A stretch of DNA of 64,000 nt from Lachnospiraceae bacterium (GCA_022794035.1 JAAWDX010000003.1:310001-374000), one strand, 5' to 3'. Counted from the stretch's first letter, positions 7,506-15,941 are shown. Translations and numbers: made by a program. Notes: a model not told the origin generated them from the sequence alone.

Positions 7506-7693
7506 GCGTAGGCGCAATGATTCGGAAAAAGCGAGAGGAGAAAGGCTTGCAGCAAGTGGATGTTGCAGATCGTGTCGGAATCTCTCAGGCAATGTTATGC
7601 CAGATTGAGAGAGGTACTAAGAATCCATCGCTGCAAGTGAGTAAGGAAATAGCAAACGTGCTAGGCTGTCAGATCGAAGATTTACTGGAATAA
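7502..7693 (+). CDS. XRE-family DNA-binding protein (Cro-like)
   Basis: 63 aa with a full HTH (MIRKKREEKGLQQVDVADR, then GISQAMLCQIERGTKNPS). GTG at 7502 is chosen because AGGGGG at 7488-7493 is 8 nt upstream; GTG at 7493 would overlap the RBS. It is the fourth XRE protein of the region and the only one on the early strand, so it is a candidate Cro. Confidence 0.85.
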   Translation: MSVGAMIRKKREEKGLQQVDVADRVGISQAMLCQIERGTKNPSLQVSKEIANVLGCQIEDLLE

Positions 7694-7737
7694 ATTAAAA
7701 ACCCGAGCAGCAGCTCGATAAAAAGGAGAACACAACA

Positions 7738-7992
7738 ATGAGCAAATTTTTAACTGATGAACAGGTGCAGATTGAAATTGATCAGCTGAATGAATCGCCG
7801 GCCGTAGCGTTGGCAAGACAGGAGCAGCGCCTAAAATATCGCAAGCGCCAATATTTATATGTGCTTCGCTGGTATGAAAAGCGAGGCAAGGAGTTGATGG
7901 CTGCTGGTATTACCTATGAGGCCATGGTGGAAGACTACAACCGATTAAAACAAGAGGATGGAGTTGAAATTGATGGAAGCGGCGAAGACTGA
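7738..7992 (+). CDS. Early phage protein, unknown
   Basis: 84 aa, helical and charged (QLNESPAVALARQEQRLKYR). AAAAGGAG precedes the start. Its 3' end overlaps the next gene, consistent with a tight early operon. No family recognised. Confidence 0.75.
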   Translation: MSKFLTDEQVQIEIDQLNESPAVALARQEQRLKYRKRQYLYVLRWYEKRGKELMAAGITYEAMVEDYNRLKQEDGVEIDGSGED

Positions 7993-8128
7993 GATCAGAT
8001 ACGGCAATGCAATCGTTCGGATGCATGGAACACCTAACACAGAGACGATAAAAAAAGCGGCAGAGCAATATTTAAGGAGAGTTGAGCAATGCAGACAAAG
8101 AGAAAGCAGAGAGAAATCAAGCACCTGA
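7973..8128 (+). CDS. Small early phage protein, unknown
   Basis: 51 aa (MEAAKTEIRYGNAIVRMHG, then TPNTETIKKAAEQYL). ATG at 7973 follows GGATGGAG at 9 nt; ATG at 7958 would leave no spacing. It overlaps both neighbours in different frames. Short proteins of this type are common ahead of YqaJ in Firmicutes phages. Confidence 0.65.
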   Translation: MEAAKTEIRYGNAIVRMHGTPNTETIKKAAEQYLRRVEQCRQRESREKSST

Positions 8129-8265
8129 AGCACCTACGTGCGGAGTATATAGAGGATTCTGCATTTTGGTACGTGCAAGGAGATTATGCCCAGCATCTTA
8201 GATCAGTAATGCGGGCAGTGGATATAAACCATCAGATCATTGCAAGAAGGAAGAGGTTTTTTTAA
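8089..8265 (+). CDS. Small basic early phage protein, unknown
   Basis: 58 aa, starting MQTKRKQREIKHLKHLRAEY. AAGGAG lies 9 nt before the ATG. Its TAA overlaps the ATG of the exonuclease gene (TAATG), indicating translational coupling. Confidence 0.7.
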   Translation: MQTKRKQREIKHLKHLRAEYIEDSAFWYVQGDYAQHLRSVMRAVDINHQIIARRKRFF

Positions 8266-8921
8266 TGGCGGTTAAGATGCTGACATTTGATAGCCGGGAG
8301 GAATGGCTGAAAGGCCGTGGGCGTACCATAGGAGGCTCGGATGCATCGGCAGTTATTGGGTTAAATAGATGGAAATCGAATGTTGATCTTTTTCTTGAAA
8401 AGACAGGTCAAAAAGAGCCTGACGATATATCAGAAAAACCATATGTGAAATATGGAAATGATGCAGAAATGCACCTGCGGGAACTTTTTCGGTTAGATTT
8501 TCCGCAATACCGAGTTGAGTATGTAGCAAACAATATGTGGATCAATGATAAATACCCGTGGGCGCATTACTCTGCAGATGGATGGCTTTTCGATGAGGCT
8601 GGAAGGCTTGGCGTTTTAGAAATCAAAACAACCGAAATTCTGAAAAGCATGCAGAAAGAAAAGTGGAATAACCGGGTGCCAGATAACTACTTCGTGCAAT
8701 GTCTGCACGGCATGGCGGTAATGGATGCGGAATGCTGCTGGCTAAAAGGTCAACTGAAAACAGTTTTTGAGGGTGTCCCTTACCTGCAAACAAGGCACTA
8801 CTGCATTGAAAGAAGCGAAGTGCAAGATCAGATTGATTATTTGATGCAGGAAGAAGAAAAATTCTGGTTAAGTATGCAAAAAAAAGAATGTCCGCCGCTG
8901 GTATTACCAGATGTAATTTGA
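8265..8921 (+). CDS. YqaJ-like exonuclease (lambda-exonuclease family)
   Basis: 218 aa. Predicted 5'-3' exonuclease of the PD-(D/E)xK superfamily, partner of the Bet annealase at 10357. Seen: GGSDASAVIGLNRW, DGWLF and the LEIKTTE motif carrying the ExK residues. Together with Bet it forms a two-component single-strand annealing system for phage DNA. Confidence 0.9.
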   Translation: MAVKMLTFDSREEWLKGRGRTIGGSDASAVIGLNRWKSNVDLFLEKTGQKEPDDISEKPYVKYGNDAEMHLRELFRLDFPQYRVEYVANNMWINDKYPWAHYSADGWLFDEAGRLGVLEIKTTEILKSMQKEKWNNRVPDNYFVQCLHGMAVMDAECCWLKGQLKTVFEGVPYLQTRHYCIERSEVQDQIDYLMQEEEKFWLSMQKKECPPLVLPDVI

Positions 8922-8973
8922 AATCAACCTGCAATGCAGGATGAAATAAAAACCAAAAGGAGAATAAAGCAAA

Positions 8974-9804
8974 ATGGAGCTAAGGATTGAACAATTTCAG
9001 CTGCCGAAAAAGATTGAGTTTAATTTTGCAGAACTGAAAGAAGAGCTCGCCGCCAAGGTTGAGAAGTATAACGGTCTTGTCTATGACGATTCTCAGATCA
9101 AGCTTGCGAAATCGGATGTTTCAAATCTGAGAAAGCTGAAAAAGGCCTTGAATGATGAACGAATCCGCAAGGAAAAAGAGTACATGCAACCGTTTAACGA
9201 GTTTAAGGCAGAGATCAATGAGGTTATTCAGATTATTGATCAGCCGATTGCTATGATCAGCAGGCAGATCGAGGACTATGACAACCAAAAGAAGCAGCAA
9301 AAGCTAATCGAAATCAGAGAATATTTTGACAGCTGCGAGCGCCCTGAATGGCTGAATTTCGATCAGATTTTTGATGAAAGATGGCTGAATGCCTCGGTAT
9401 CGATGAAGCAGGTTGCTGTTGCTATTGATGAAAGATTAGACCAGATCGAGATTGAGATGAAAACATTGAAAACTCTTCCGGAATTTTCATTTGAGGCAAT
9501 TGAAACCTACAAGCACAGCCTAAACATCAACATGGCAATAGCGGAAGGCCAGCGGTTGGCTGAAATTCAGAAGAGAAAGGCAGAAGAAGTTGCCAGAAGG
9601 CAGCAGGAAGCAGAGGAAAAGGCAAAACAGGAAGCGGCTGTCCTGCATGCTGCACCGACAGAAAATGATCAATCTATGGAAGTGCAGATAGAAATGCCTG
9701 TTAGAGAGTGGATATCCTTCAAAGCATATCTCAGCGTTGAAGAGGCACGGGAACTTTGTGCATGGTTTAAACAGAACGGCATCCAGTACGGACCGGCAAG
9801 GTAA
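8974..9804 (+). CDS. DUF1351 family protein
   Basis: 276 aa, almost entirely charged helix with a long coiled coil (residues ~10-110 and ~180-225, e.g. KSDVSNLRKLKKALNDERIR). DUF1351 proteins sit between YqaJ and Bet/RecT in many Firmicutes phages, as here, so a role with the recombinase is likely but unproven. Confidence 0.85.
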   Translation: MELRIEQFQLPKKIEFNFAELKEELAAKVEKYNGLVYDDSQIKLAKSDVSNLRKLKKALNDERIRKEKEYMQPFNEFKAEINEVIQIIDQPIAMISRQIEDYDNQKKQQKLIEIREYFDSCERPEWLNFDQIFDERWLNASVSMKQVAVAIDERLDQIEIEMKTLKTLPEFSFEAIETYKHSLNINMAIAEGQRLAEIQKRKAEEVARRQQEAEEKAKQEAAVLHAAPTENDQSMEVQIEMPVREWISFKAYLSVEEARELCAWFKQNGIQYGPAR

Positions 9805-9816
9805 GAAAGGGAAATC

Positions 9817-10029
9817 ATGGGATTTACAGAAATTTTGACAATTATCTTTGTTGTATTAAAGTGCTTCGGCCTTATCAGCTGGTCATGGTGGCTTGTGCTA
9901 CTGCCGGAACTGATTGCATTTGCGTTGTATCTGCTCCTGATTGTGCATGCGATTTACACGTATTATCAGGTCGCAAAGGAAGCTAAAAAATTCAGGAAAT
10001 CGTTTTTTGATGACCTGATGAAACATTAA
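9817..10029 (+). CDS. Small two-helix membrane protein
   Basis: 70 aa with two hydrophobic segments (about 5-24 and 27-50: SWWLVLLPELIAFALYLLLI) and a basic C-terminus. Weak RBS GAAAGGGAAATC. Co-directional within the recombination operon. Function unknown. Confidence 0.7.
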   Translation: MGFTEILTIIFVVLKCFGLISWSWWLVLLPELIAFALYLLLIVHAIYTYYQVAKEAKKFRKSFFDDLMKH

Positions 10030-10047
10030 GAAAAGGAGAAAAACAAA

Positions 10048-10320
10048 ATGATTACTTGTGACAAAGGACACGTAAAAATGAATGGTCCATTTCCGATTAT
10101 ATTGTCAGAATGTACAGTCGTTATACGTTCCATCTTTGAAATACTGACCGAAAAAGGAATGCCGGAAGAATTGGCAAAAAGACTCATTCAGAATGCTTAT
10201 GATACGGCATTCATGAGCAATGAAGAAATAGAAAAATCAAGCAATGAAGCCAAATCAAATATGTCGAATGATCTAAGAATTGTTATCGAACGCCTTGCAG
10301 AAGCCTTGCAAGAAGATTGA
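10048..10320 (+). CDS. Early phage protein, unknown
   Basis: 90 aa, mixed then helical (CTVVIRSIFEILTEKGMPEE). AAAAGGAG lies upstream. Its position between DUF1351 and Bet is conserved in related phages for small helper proteins, but no function can be read from the sequence. Confidence 0.7.
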   Translation: MITCDKGHVKMNGPFPIILSECTVVIRSIFEILTEKGMPEELAKRLIQNAYDTAFMSNEEIEKSSNEAKSNMSNDLRIVIERLAEALQED

Positions 10321-10356
10321 ATTTGAAATTTTTTTTAAGAAAAGGAGAGGAACAAA

Positions 10357-11103
10357 ATGGCAGTAACAAATCAAATCACACCACGCAAGAACAGCACTCA
10401 AATTCTTGAGTACGAAGCAAACGGCGAAAAGGTTAAACTTTCGCCGCAAACCGTAAGAAACTATCTTGTTTCCGGCGGCGGCAATGTCAGCGATCAGGAA
10501 GTCGTGATGTTTCTCAATCTTTGCAAGTACCAACACCTTAATCCGTTTCTAAGGGAGGCGTACCTCATCAAGTATGGTAACAGTCCGGCAACGATCGTCA
10601 CAGGTAAGGACGTATTTATTAAGAGGGCAAAGCGTAATCCTGCTTTCATGGGAAAACAGTCTGGAATTATCGTGCAGACGGAAAACGGCGAAACGATTGA
10701 GCGGGAAGGAACTTTTCACCTGCAGGAAGAGAAGATAGTCGGCGGCTGGGCAAAAGTATTTGTGAGAGGTTATGAGCATCCAGAATATGCCTCTGTAGCA
10801 TTTGACGAATACGCAGGCAGAAAAAGCAATGGGGAGCTCAATAGCCAATGGGCATCCAAACCGGCAACCATGATCAAAAAGGTTGCTCTCGTGCAGGCGT
10901 TACGCGAAACATTCCCAGAGGATTTTAACGGTCTGTATGTGCAGGAAGAAAAACCCGAGACTTCTGAGATTGTGCTTGATGAAACAATAATTTCAGAGCC
11001 AGCTCAGCTGCAGCAAGAAGTGCAGCCAGTGCAGCAGATACAGCAGGAACCAGTGCAGACCGCTGACAATGTGCAAGCGGCGCTGTTTGGTGATAATTTT
11101 TAA
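10357..11103 (+). CDS. bet: Bet/RecT-type single-strand annealing protein
   Basis: 248 aa annealase. Seen: SDQEVVMFLNLCKYQHLNPF, AYLIKYGNSPATIVTGKDVF, GWAKVFVRGYEHP and FDEYAGRK, followed by WASKPATMIKKVALVQALRE, all typical of phage recombination protein Bet. The last ~50 residues are a Gln-rich tail. It works with the YqaJ exonuclease at 8265 and SSB at 11781. Confidence 0.95.
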   Translation: MAVTNQITPRKNSTQILEYEANGEKVKLSPQTVRNYLVSGGGNVSDQEVVMFLNLCKYQHLNPFLREAYLIKYGNSPATIVTGKDVFIKRAKRNPAFMGKQSGIIVQTENGETIEREGTFHLQEEKIVGGWAKVFVRGYEHPEYASVAFDEYAGRKSNGELNSQWASKPATMIKKVALVQALRETFPEDFNGLYVQEEKPETSEIVLDETIISEPAQLQQEVQPVQQIQQEPVQTADNVQAALFGDNF

Positions 11104-11125
11104 AATTTAAAGGAGATCAAGGAAA

Positions 11126-11491
11126 ATGGAAAAAATCACACTGAATGGAATCGATTATGTAAAGGAAGAGGATGTCAAAGAGCTATCACCTGCTGAAAAG
11201 TTGGATGGCATGGAATATTGCATCATTCGAACCTATTCCGCTGGTGTATTTGCCGGATATGTAGAGAGCAGAAACGGAAAAGAAACCGTTATCCGAAAAG
11301 TGCGTAGGATCTGGCGTTGGGCGGGTGCCAATACTCTGTCTCAGTTAGCGGTTGACGGAACGTGCAAGCCGGAGGAGTGTAAATTCGCTTGCGAAGTGGA
11401 CAAGATCATTGTCACGGAAGCGATTGAAATTATTCCTTGTACAAAAAAAGCCATGCGATCAATTAAAGGGGTAGAAGAATGGAGAATGTAA
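11126..11491 (+). CDS. DUF6948-like phage protein
   Basis: 121 aa. The core RTYSAGVFAGYVESRNGKE, then VIRKVRRIWRWAGANTLSQL, resembles a domain found in many phages (I recall it as DUF6948). In relatives it is followed by a Gly-Ser-Asp-rich tail; here that tail is the separate overlapping frame at 11479. Function unknown. Confidence 0.75.
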   Translation: MEKITLNGIDYVKEEDVKELSPAEKLDGMEYCIIRTYSAGVFAGYVESRNGKETVIRKVRRIWRWAGANTLSQLAVDGTCKPEECKFACEVDKIIVTEAIEIIPCTKKAMRSIKGVEEWRM

Positions 11492-11697
11492 CTAAGAAGC
11501 CCTCTGGCTGTGGTTCTGGCTCAGGCTTCGGCTTTGAAGATGGCACTGGCGGTTTCTTTGGCCTTTGCGATGGCACTGGCGATGGCACTGGCATTAGTGA
11601 TGGCTATGGTTTTAGCAATGGCTGGGGTGATGGCTCCGGCACTGGCACTGGCTTTGGCTATAGTTGTGGATCCGGCAATGGCCGGGGCGACGGGTAA
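11479..11697 (+). CDS. Gly-rich repeat protein
   Basis: 72 aa, about 45% Gly with Ser, Thr, Asp and aromatic spacing (DGTGGFFGLCDGTGDGTG). The ATG overlaps the upstream gene by 13 bp with AAAGGGG 7 nt before it. The DNA is built from near-repeats of GATGGCACTGGC, so all frames look repetitive. The Gly frame is preferred because it has the RBS and matches low-complexity tails seen after this domain in other phages. Confidence 0.6.
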   Translation: MENVTKKPSGCGSGSGFGFEDGTGGFFGLCDGTGDGTGISDGYGFSNGWGDGSGTGTGFGYSCGSGNGRGDG

Positions 11698-11737
11698 TCG
11701 AATGAATTTTACTGTTATTTCGTAAATACAAAAATAT

Positions 11738-11765
11738 ACCCCGCATGGTATTTTCCCTGCGGGGT
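11738..11765 (+). promoter_or_regulatory. Stem-loop just before ssb
   Basis: ACCCCGCA pairs with TGCGGGGT across a 12-nt loop, ending a few bases before the ssb RBS. With no T-run it does not look like a terminator. It may affect ssb translation or RNA stability. Confidence 0.5.
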
Positions 11766-11780
11766 AGGAAAGGAAACATT

Positions 11781-12269
11781 ATGAATAAATTCATCATATC
11801 TGGCCGGCTCTGTGCCGACCCTGAGATCAGGTATACGCAGAATGGGACACTGGTTGTCACTTTTGATTTTGCTGTCAATCGACGTTTTAAGCGGGAGGGT
11901 GATCCGGATGCCGATTTCTTCCGCTGTAGCGCATTCGGAAAAACCGCTGAGGTATTTCAAAAATGCAGTATCACGAAGGGTACGAAGTTGATACTGGAAG
12001 GCGAAGTGCGCAATAACAACTACACCGACAAGGAAGGAGTGAAGCACTACAGCGTGCAAGTTGTTGTTTCGTCGATAGAATTTTGCGAAAGCAAAGCAGC
12101 AGATCAAAACTCGCAGGAAGCTGCACCTGCATATGCACCGAATAACACGGGATATAATGCTGCCGTTACCGCTGCGCATGCATTCCCGCCAGCGCCGCAA
12201 TACTCGCAAGAATCTATTGGATATGACGGATTTGAGGAATATCAGTCAGATGAGGGGCTCCCGTTTTAA
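11781..12269 (+). CDS. ssb: Single-stranded DNA-binding protein
   Basis: 162 aa. OB-fold (MNKFIISGRLCADPEIRYT, then FDFAVNRRF and DADFFRCSAFGKTAEV), an Ala/Pro/Asn linker, and the acidic C-terminal tip DEGLPF that binds partner proteins. GGAAAGGAAAC lies upstream. It coats single strands during phage replication and annealing. The stop overlaps the next ATG (TAATG). Confidence 0.97.
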   Translation: MNKFIISGRLCADPEIRYTQNGTLVVTFDFAVNRRFKREGDPDADFFRCSAFGKTAEVFQKCSITKGTKLILEGEVRNNNYTDKEGVKHYSVQVVVSSIEFCESKAADQNSQEAAPAYAPNNTGYNAAVTAAHAFPPAPQYSQESIGYDGFEEYQSDEGLPF

Positions 12270-12628
12270 TGGCGAAGTATCGAAGCAAAAAAACGATCAT
12301 TGACGGAATAACGTTCGATTCACTGAAAGAGGCCCGGAGATATAGGGAGCTGCGCCTGCTAGAAAAGGCGGGCGCAATCTCTGATCTCCGCACGCAAGTC
12401 AGGTTTGTTCTCATTCCTGCACAGCGGGAGCCGGACGGAATCGGGAAACGTGGCGGCAAGATCAAGGGAAAACTGATTGAGCGGGAATGCATCTACGTGG
12501 CAGATTTTTGCTATACAGAAAATGGTGCTCAAATTGTGGAAGATACAAAGGGATTTCGGACAAAGGATTACATAATCAAGAGAAAACTTCTCTTGTGGAT
12601 TCATGGAATCCGGATCCGAGAGACTTAA
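12269..12628 (+). CDS. DUF1064 nuclease-like protein
   Basis: 119 aa. Starts MAKYRSKKTIIDGITFDSLK and carries YVADFCYTENG, then VEDTKGFRTKDY, the conserved D...ExxK-like core of DUF1064 (PD-(D/E)xK-type fold; possible Holliday-junction or replication nuclease). It is coupled to ssb. The 144 bp after it contain no gene that I can support. Confidence 0.88.
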   Translation: MAKYRSKKTIIDGITFDSLKEARRYRELRLLEKAGAISDLRTQVRFVLIPAQREPDGIGKRGGKIKGKLIERECIYVADFCYTENGAQIVEDTKGFRTKDYIIKRKLLLWIHGIRIRET

Positions 12629-12772
12629 TGATCTGATAAAGGTTTGATTTAATACCCCGTCAGGATTGCGTAACGGCATGATGAGGCGCTTTATATCGTA
12701 TCAGTGAGTATTTTATCGATCGAAGAAATAAATCGGCTTAAACTGCCGTTAAATGATTAAGGAGATTAACTA

Positions 12773-13090
12773 ATGAATGAACTGGTTAACACGAAGAACC
12801 TTGTAGCTGGAATTTTGAAACAAGATAAGACAGCGAGGGATAGCGACGATTACCTGTATTACCTTGTCTGCAAGGAAAAAATGAAAGCGGCCGGCGATAA
12901 TATTGACGGCATTAGTTTCCGGGATGGCCTGATATACCGAAGTTTTTACGGCCTTCCAGCATTTGAAACTGTCCGCCGAGCAAGACAGAAAATTCAGGCG
13001 CAGAACCCGGATCTTTGCGCAAGTGCAGATATGCAGGGCATGCGGGAAATGAAAGAAGCGAGATTTAGAGCATTTGCAAAAGAGGAATGA
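12773..13090 (+). CDS. Early phage protein, unknown
   Basis: 105 aa, helical (DDYLYYLVCKEKMKAAGDNI, then RRARQKIQAQNPDLCAS). AAGGAG lies upstream. Proteins with this C-terminus commonly sit before the replisome organiser in Firmicutes phages. Function unknown. Confidence 0.75.
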   Translation: MNELVNTKNLVAGILKQDKTARDSDDYLYYLVCKEKMKAAGDNIDGISFRDGLIYRSFYGLPAFETVRRARQKIQAQNPDLCASADMQGMREMKEARFRAFAKEE

Positions 13091-13095
13091 GCATC

Positions 13096-13293
13096 ATGAA
13101 GTTAGTTATCTACATGAAGAGCAAGGAGAAAGTCGTATTTCAAAACGACGAATGGACCAAAGTCTCCACAGCGGGAATCCAAAATGAGCAATTGATTATT
13201 GTGGAAAAAGAACAACACAATATCGCTCTGATTCCTATGTGCAATATTGAATATTACAGGCTTTACGAGGTGGAGCATGGCGGAGAAGGATAA
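13096..13293 (+). CDS. Small beta-rich phage protein, unknown
   Basis: 65 aa. ATG at 13096 is chosen because GAGG at 13082-13085 lies 10 nt upstream; the ATG at 13087 is too close. It looks like a short SH3-like beta protein (VVFQNDEWTKV, LIIVEKEQHNIALIPMCNIEYY). It overlaps the replisome organiser start by 17 bp. Confidence 0.6.
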   Translation: MKLVIYMKSKEKVVFQNDEWTKVSTAGIQNEQLIIVEKEQHNIALIPMCNIEYYRLYEVEHGGEG

Positions 13294-14182
13294 AAGATAT
13301 TATTGGCTGAAGTTGAAACGTGATTTTTTCAAGCGGCATGACATCCGGATTATCGAAAATATGCCGAATGGCAAAGATTACATTCTCTTTTACCTGAAAT
13401 TGCTTTGTGAAAGTGTTGATCATGACGGAAATCTAAGGTTCAGCGACGAGATACCGTATAACGAAGAAATGATTGCGACTATCACAAATACAAATATAGA
13501 TATTGTGAGAAGTGCGATTAAAATATTTACGCAGCTGCATATGATGGATGTCATGGATGATGGCACCTATCACATGAAAGAAGTATGCAGGATGTTAGGA
13601 AGCGAGAGCTACTGGGCGCAAAAAAAGCGGGAGCAGAAAGAGCGTGAAGCGATACAAGGGCAAAGCGTTGGAAATTTTCCAATCGAGTCCAACGATTTTC
13701 CAACGAGTCCAAGTAAGAGAAAGAGTAAGAGTAAGACTATAGATAAAGACAATAAAAACAATGTGCAAAACAAGCCAACTAAAACGGACATTGATTGTTT
13801 TTTTGATTACATTTGGAGCCTATATCCTGTCAAAAAAGGAAAAGGGCAAGTGTCAGCAGCCAAGAAAGCAGCGCTTTATGATATAGGGCCTGATGAAATG
13901 AAGAGAGCGATCAATCGGTATTTGGAAGAACTTCAAAAAGATGCAGCGTGGAGAAAACCACAAAACGGAAGCACATTTTTCAATTCTGGATATGTTGACT
14001 ATTTGGACGCTAACTTCAAGCCAGATGAAGTACCAGAAAAGCAAGGCAGCAAGACATCAAGAACTACAGGATTTCATAATTTCACGCCGAGGAATGATAG
14101 CGATTGGGACGATATCGAAAAGATGGCGCAGCAAAGGCAACAAAGCCTGCTTGCAGAACATGGAGCCGAGGAGGAGCTATGA
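13277..14182 (+). CDS. Phage replisome organiser
   Basis: 301 aa. The N-terminal replisome-organiser winged-helix domain (YYWLKLKRDFFKRHDIRIIE, then GKDYILFYLKLLCES) should bind the phage origin. A Ser/Lys-rich linker (~150-185) follows, then a DnaD-like C-terminal helical part (FFDYIWSLYPVKKGKG). The ATG at 13277 follows GAGGTGGAG. No DnaC-type helicase loader gene follows, so the host loader may be used. The linker-coding DNA (13720-13765) is AG-rich; an origin there is possible but not shown. Confidence 0.9.
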   Translation: MAEKDKRYYWLKLKRDFFKRHDIRIIENMPNGKDYILFYLKLLCESVDHDGNLRFSDEIPYNEEMIATITNTNIDIVRSAIKIFTQLHMMDVMDDGTYHMKEVCRMLGSESYWAQKKREQKEREAIQGQSVGNFPIESNDFPTSPSKRKSKSKTIDKDNKNNVQNKPTKTDIDCFFDYIWSLYPVKKGKGQVSAAKKAALYDIGPDEMKRAINRYLEELQKDAAWRKPQNGSTFFNSGYVDYLDANFKPDEVPEKQGSKTSRTTGFHNFTPRNDSDWDDIEKMAQQRQQSLLAEHGAEEEL

Positions 14183-14210
14183 ATTCGCTGAATGATCGGA
14201 AAGGAAAAAC

Positions 14211-14696
14211 ATGGTAAACGAGTTACTGCGAAATGGTGATGGATATGTAGACCCAACGGCATATAAGGCACTAAGCAAAATCCGAAAAGAAGAAAGGTCG
14301 GCAAAAATGAAATACCAAGGCATGGATATTCGAAGGGGAGATATATTTTATATCTACAAACAGGCGTATACAGGCAGCGAACAGGAGTCAGGAAGGCCGG
14401 CAATTGTAGTATCAAACAATATCGGCAATGAGCATGCACCTATTGTCAGTGTAGTATACATGACAACGCAAGAGAAAAACAACCAGCCAACGCATGCAAA
14501 AGTGAATTGTAATAAACGGGAATGCACGGTCCTTTGCGAACAGGTTGCAACGGTATCCAAAAGCAAGATTGGCAGCTATATTACATCTTGCACTGAAGAG
14601 GAAATGGATGAGGTAGATGCAGCCCTTGCCTGTGCGTTAGGTCTGGATTTTGATATAGTATATGCGGAAGATGAAAAGATATCAAGGAGAATTTGA
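14211..14696 (+). CDS. PemK/MazF-like endoribonuclease domain protein
   Basis: 161 aa. A 40-residue helical N-terminal extension precedes a PemK/MazF fold: IRRGDIFYI, SGRPAIVVSN, PIVSVVYMTT, CEQVATVSKSKIG. AAAGGA lies 6 nt before the ATG. No antitoxin gene adjoins it. Phage-borne MazF-like proteins of this kind are common in replication modules and may be a regulator or host-takeover nuclease rather than half of a TA pair. Confidence 0.9.
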   Translation: MVNELLRNGDGYVDPTAYKALSKIRKEERSAKMKYQGMDIRRGDIFYIYKQAYTGSEQESGRPAIVVSNNIGNEHAPIVSVVYMTTQEKNNQPTHAKVNCNKRECTVLCEQVATVSKSKIGSYITSCTEEEMDEVDAALACALGLDFDIVYAEDEKISRRI

Positions 14697-14735
14697 AAAA
14701 AGCAAGGTGGTACATCGAAAAGGAGATTGGAAGAA

Positions 14736-15026
14736 ATGCAAATTAATCTTGACAAGAATTTTTATATCGGCATCGATGAATACAATCACACTCTGCATAT
14801 GAAATTCATCGGAAAAACAAGGGAAGGCGAAAAAAGACAGTCTGACAAGGTGATTGGATACTATGGAAGCATTGATGATTGTTTAGAGGCGTATCTGGAT
14901 GCCCGTCAGAATCATTTAACAGTAGAAAGAGCCGTCTCTTTGCGCGAGTACGTAAATTTGGTCACAAAGTCGAACAAGGAGGCTTTACGGGCCTTTAAAC
15001 GATTGATCAAGGAGTCAACATGCTGA
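14736..15026 (+). CDS. Early phage protein, unknown
   Basis: 96 aa (KNFYIGIDEYNHTLHMKFIG, then SIDDCLEAYLDARQ). ATG at 14736 is 10 nt after AAGGAG; a TTG at 14727 would be too close. Conserved-looking phage protein next to Dam. No function assigned. Confidence 0.75.
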   Translation: MQINLDKNFYIGIDEYNHTLHMKFIGKTREGEKRQSDKVIGYYGSIDDCLEAYLDARQNHLTVERAVSLREYVNLVTKSNKEALRAFKRLIKESTC

Positions 15027-15121
15027 GCGTATCGATCTTTATCGTGCTGGCCGGGTTTAAACTGGCGAGGATGGCGGCAAGGAGAATGGAGGCAGGAGCA
15101 TTACATGAATGCAGTGATTAA
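15020..15121 (+). CDS. 33-aa membrane peptide
   Basis: MLSVSIFIVLAGFKLARMAA gives one short hydrophobic helix, then a basic end. CAAGGAG precedes the ATG. It overlaps both neighbours. Its reality rests on RBS and context only. Confidence 0.4.
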   Translation: MLSVSIFIVLAGFKLARMAARRMEAGALHECSD

Positions 15122-15941
15122 ATATCCCGGCAGCAAGTGGTCAATAGCAAACTGGATTATTTCATTTTTTCCTAAACATCATAGTTATCTGGAACCGTTT
15201 TTTGGGTCAGGAGCTGTTTTATTCAACAAGCCAAGATCGAATATAGAAACAGTAAATGATATGGATGGGTCGGTAGTGAATTTGTTCCGGTGGATTAAGA
15301 ATGATCCTGAAAAGCTGGCGCATGAAATATATTATACGCCATACTCTAGACAGGTTTATGACGATTCGTTTAAATCGGTACCAGATGATAGTCTACAGCG
15401 TGCAGTAAATTTATGTGTTCGGTTAAATATGGGGCATGGGTTTAGAACAAATGGTAAAAAAGTAGGATGGAAAAATGATATTCAGGGAAGGGAACGTGCA
15501 TACGCAGCCTTGGATTGGTCAACGATGCAAGACAGAATTATGACTGCTGCTGAACGGCTAAGAGGTGTACAGATTGAATGCAAACCGGCAATAGATGTTA
15601 TAAAACGGTTTAATTTTGATAATGTGCTGATATACGCTGATCCCCCGTATGTGCTATCTACTAGGCACGGAAAGCAATATAAACATGAAATGGATGATGA
15701 CGATCATGAACAACTGCTACAATCGTTGTTAGCCCACAAGGGCCCCGTGATAATAAGTGGATATGATAGCGATGTGTATAATGATTTATTAAAAGGCTGG
15801 TACCGAAAACATCAAACGGCATATTCACAGGTTTGTAGTAAAAAAGATGAAGTAATCTGGATGAATTTCAGACCAGACGATCAGATGCGATTGGATGAAA
15901 TGGCTGAGGCCGAGGAGGAAAAAGAATGGAATATGAATTGA
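15105..15941 (+). CDS. D12-class N6-adenine DNA methyltransferase (Dam-like)
   Basis: 278 aa. Seen: N-terminal IKYPGSKW and the FGSGAVLF SAM-binding loop, VNDMDG, and catalytic DPPY in LIYADPPYVLS. GGCAGGAGC lies upstream. It methylates adenine in phage or host DNA, probably against restriction or to mark replication. The target cannot be read from the sequence. No matching restriction gene is nearby, so it is an orphan methylase. Confidence 0.95.
   Translation: MNAVIKYPGSKWSIANWIISFFPKHHSYLEPFFGSGAVLFNKPRSNIETVNDMDGSVVNLFRWIKNDPEKLAHEIYYTPYSRQVYDDSFKSVPDDSLQRAVNLCVRLNMGHGFRTNGKKVGWKNDIQGRERAYAALDWSTMQDRIMTAAERLRGVQIECKPAIDVIKRFNFDNVLIYADPPYVLSTRHGKQYKHEMDDDDHEQLLQSLLAHKGPVIISGYDSDVYNDLLKGWYRKHQTAYSQVCSKKDEVIWMNFRPDDQMRLDEMAEAEEEKEWNMN

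Noticed and set aside
11510-11725. Ala/Leu/Met-rich frame overlapping the Gly-rich gene
   Set aside because: Arises from the same 12-bp repeats in another frame; no RBS in the right place.
12629-12772. Small gene between the DUF1064 gene and the 105-aa gene
   Set aside because: Only a 9-codon frame and no convincing RBS.
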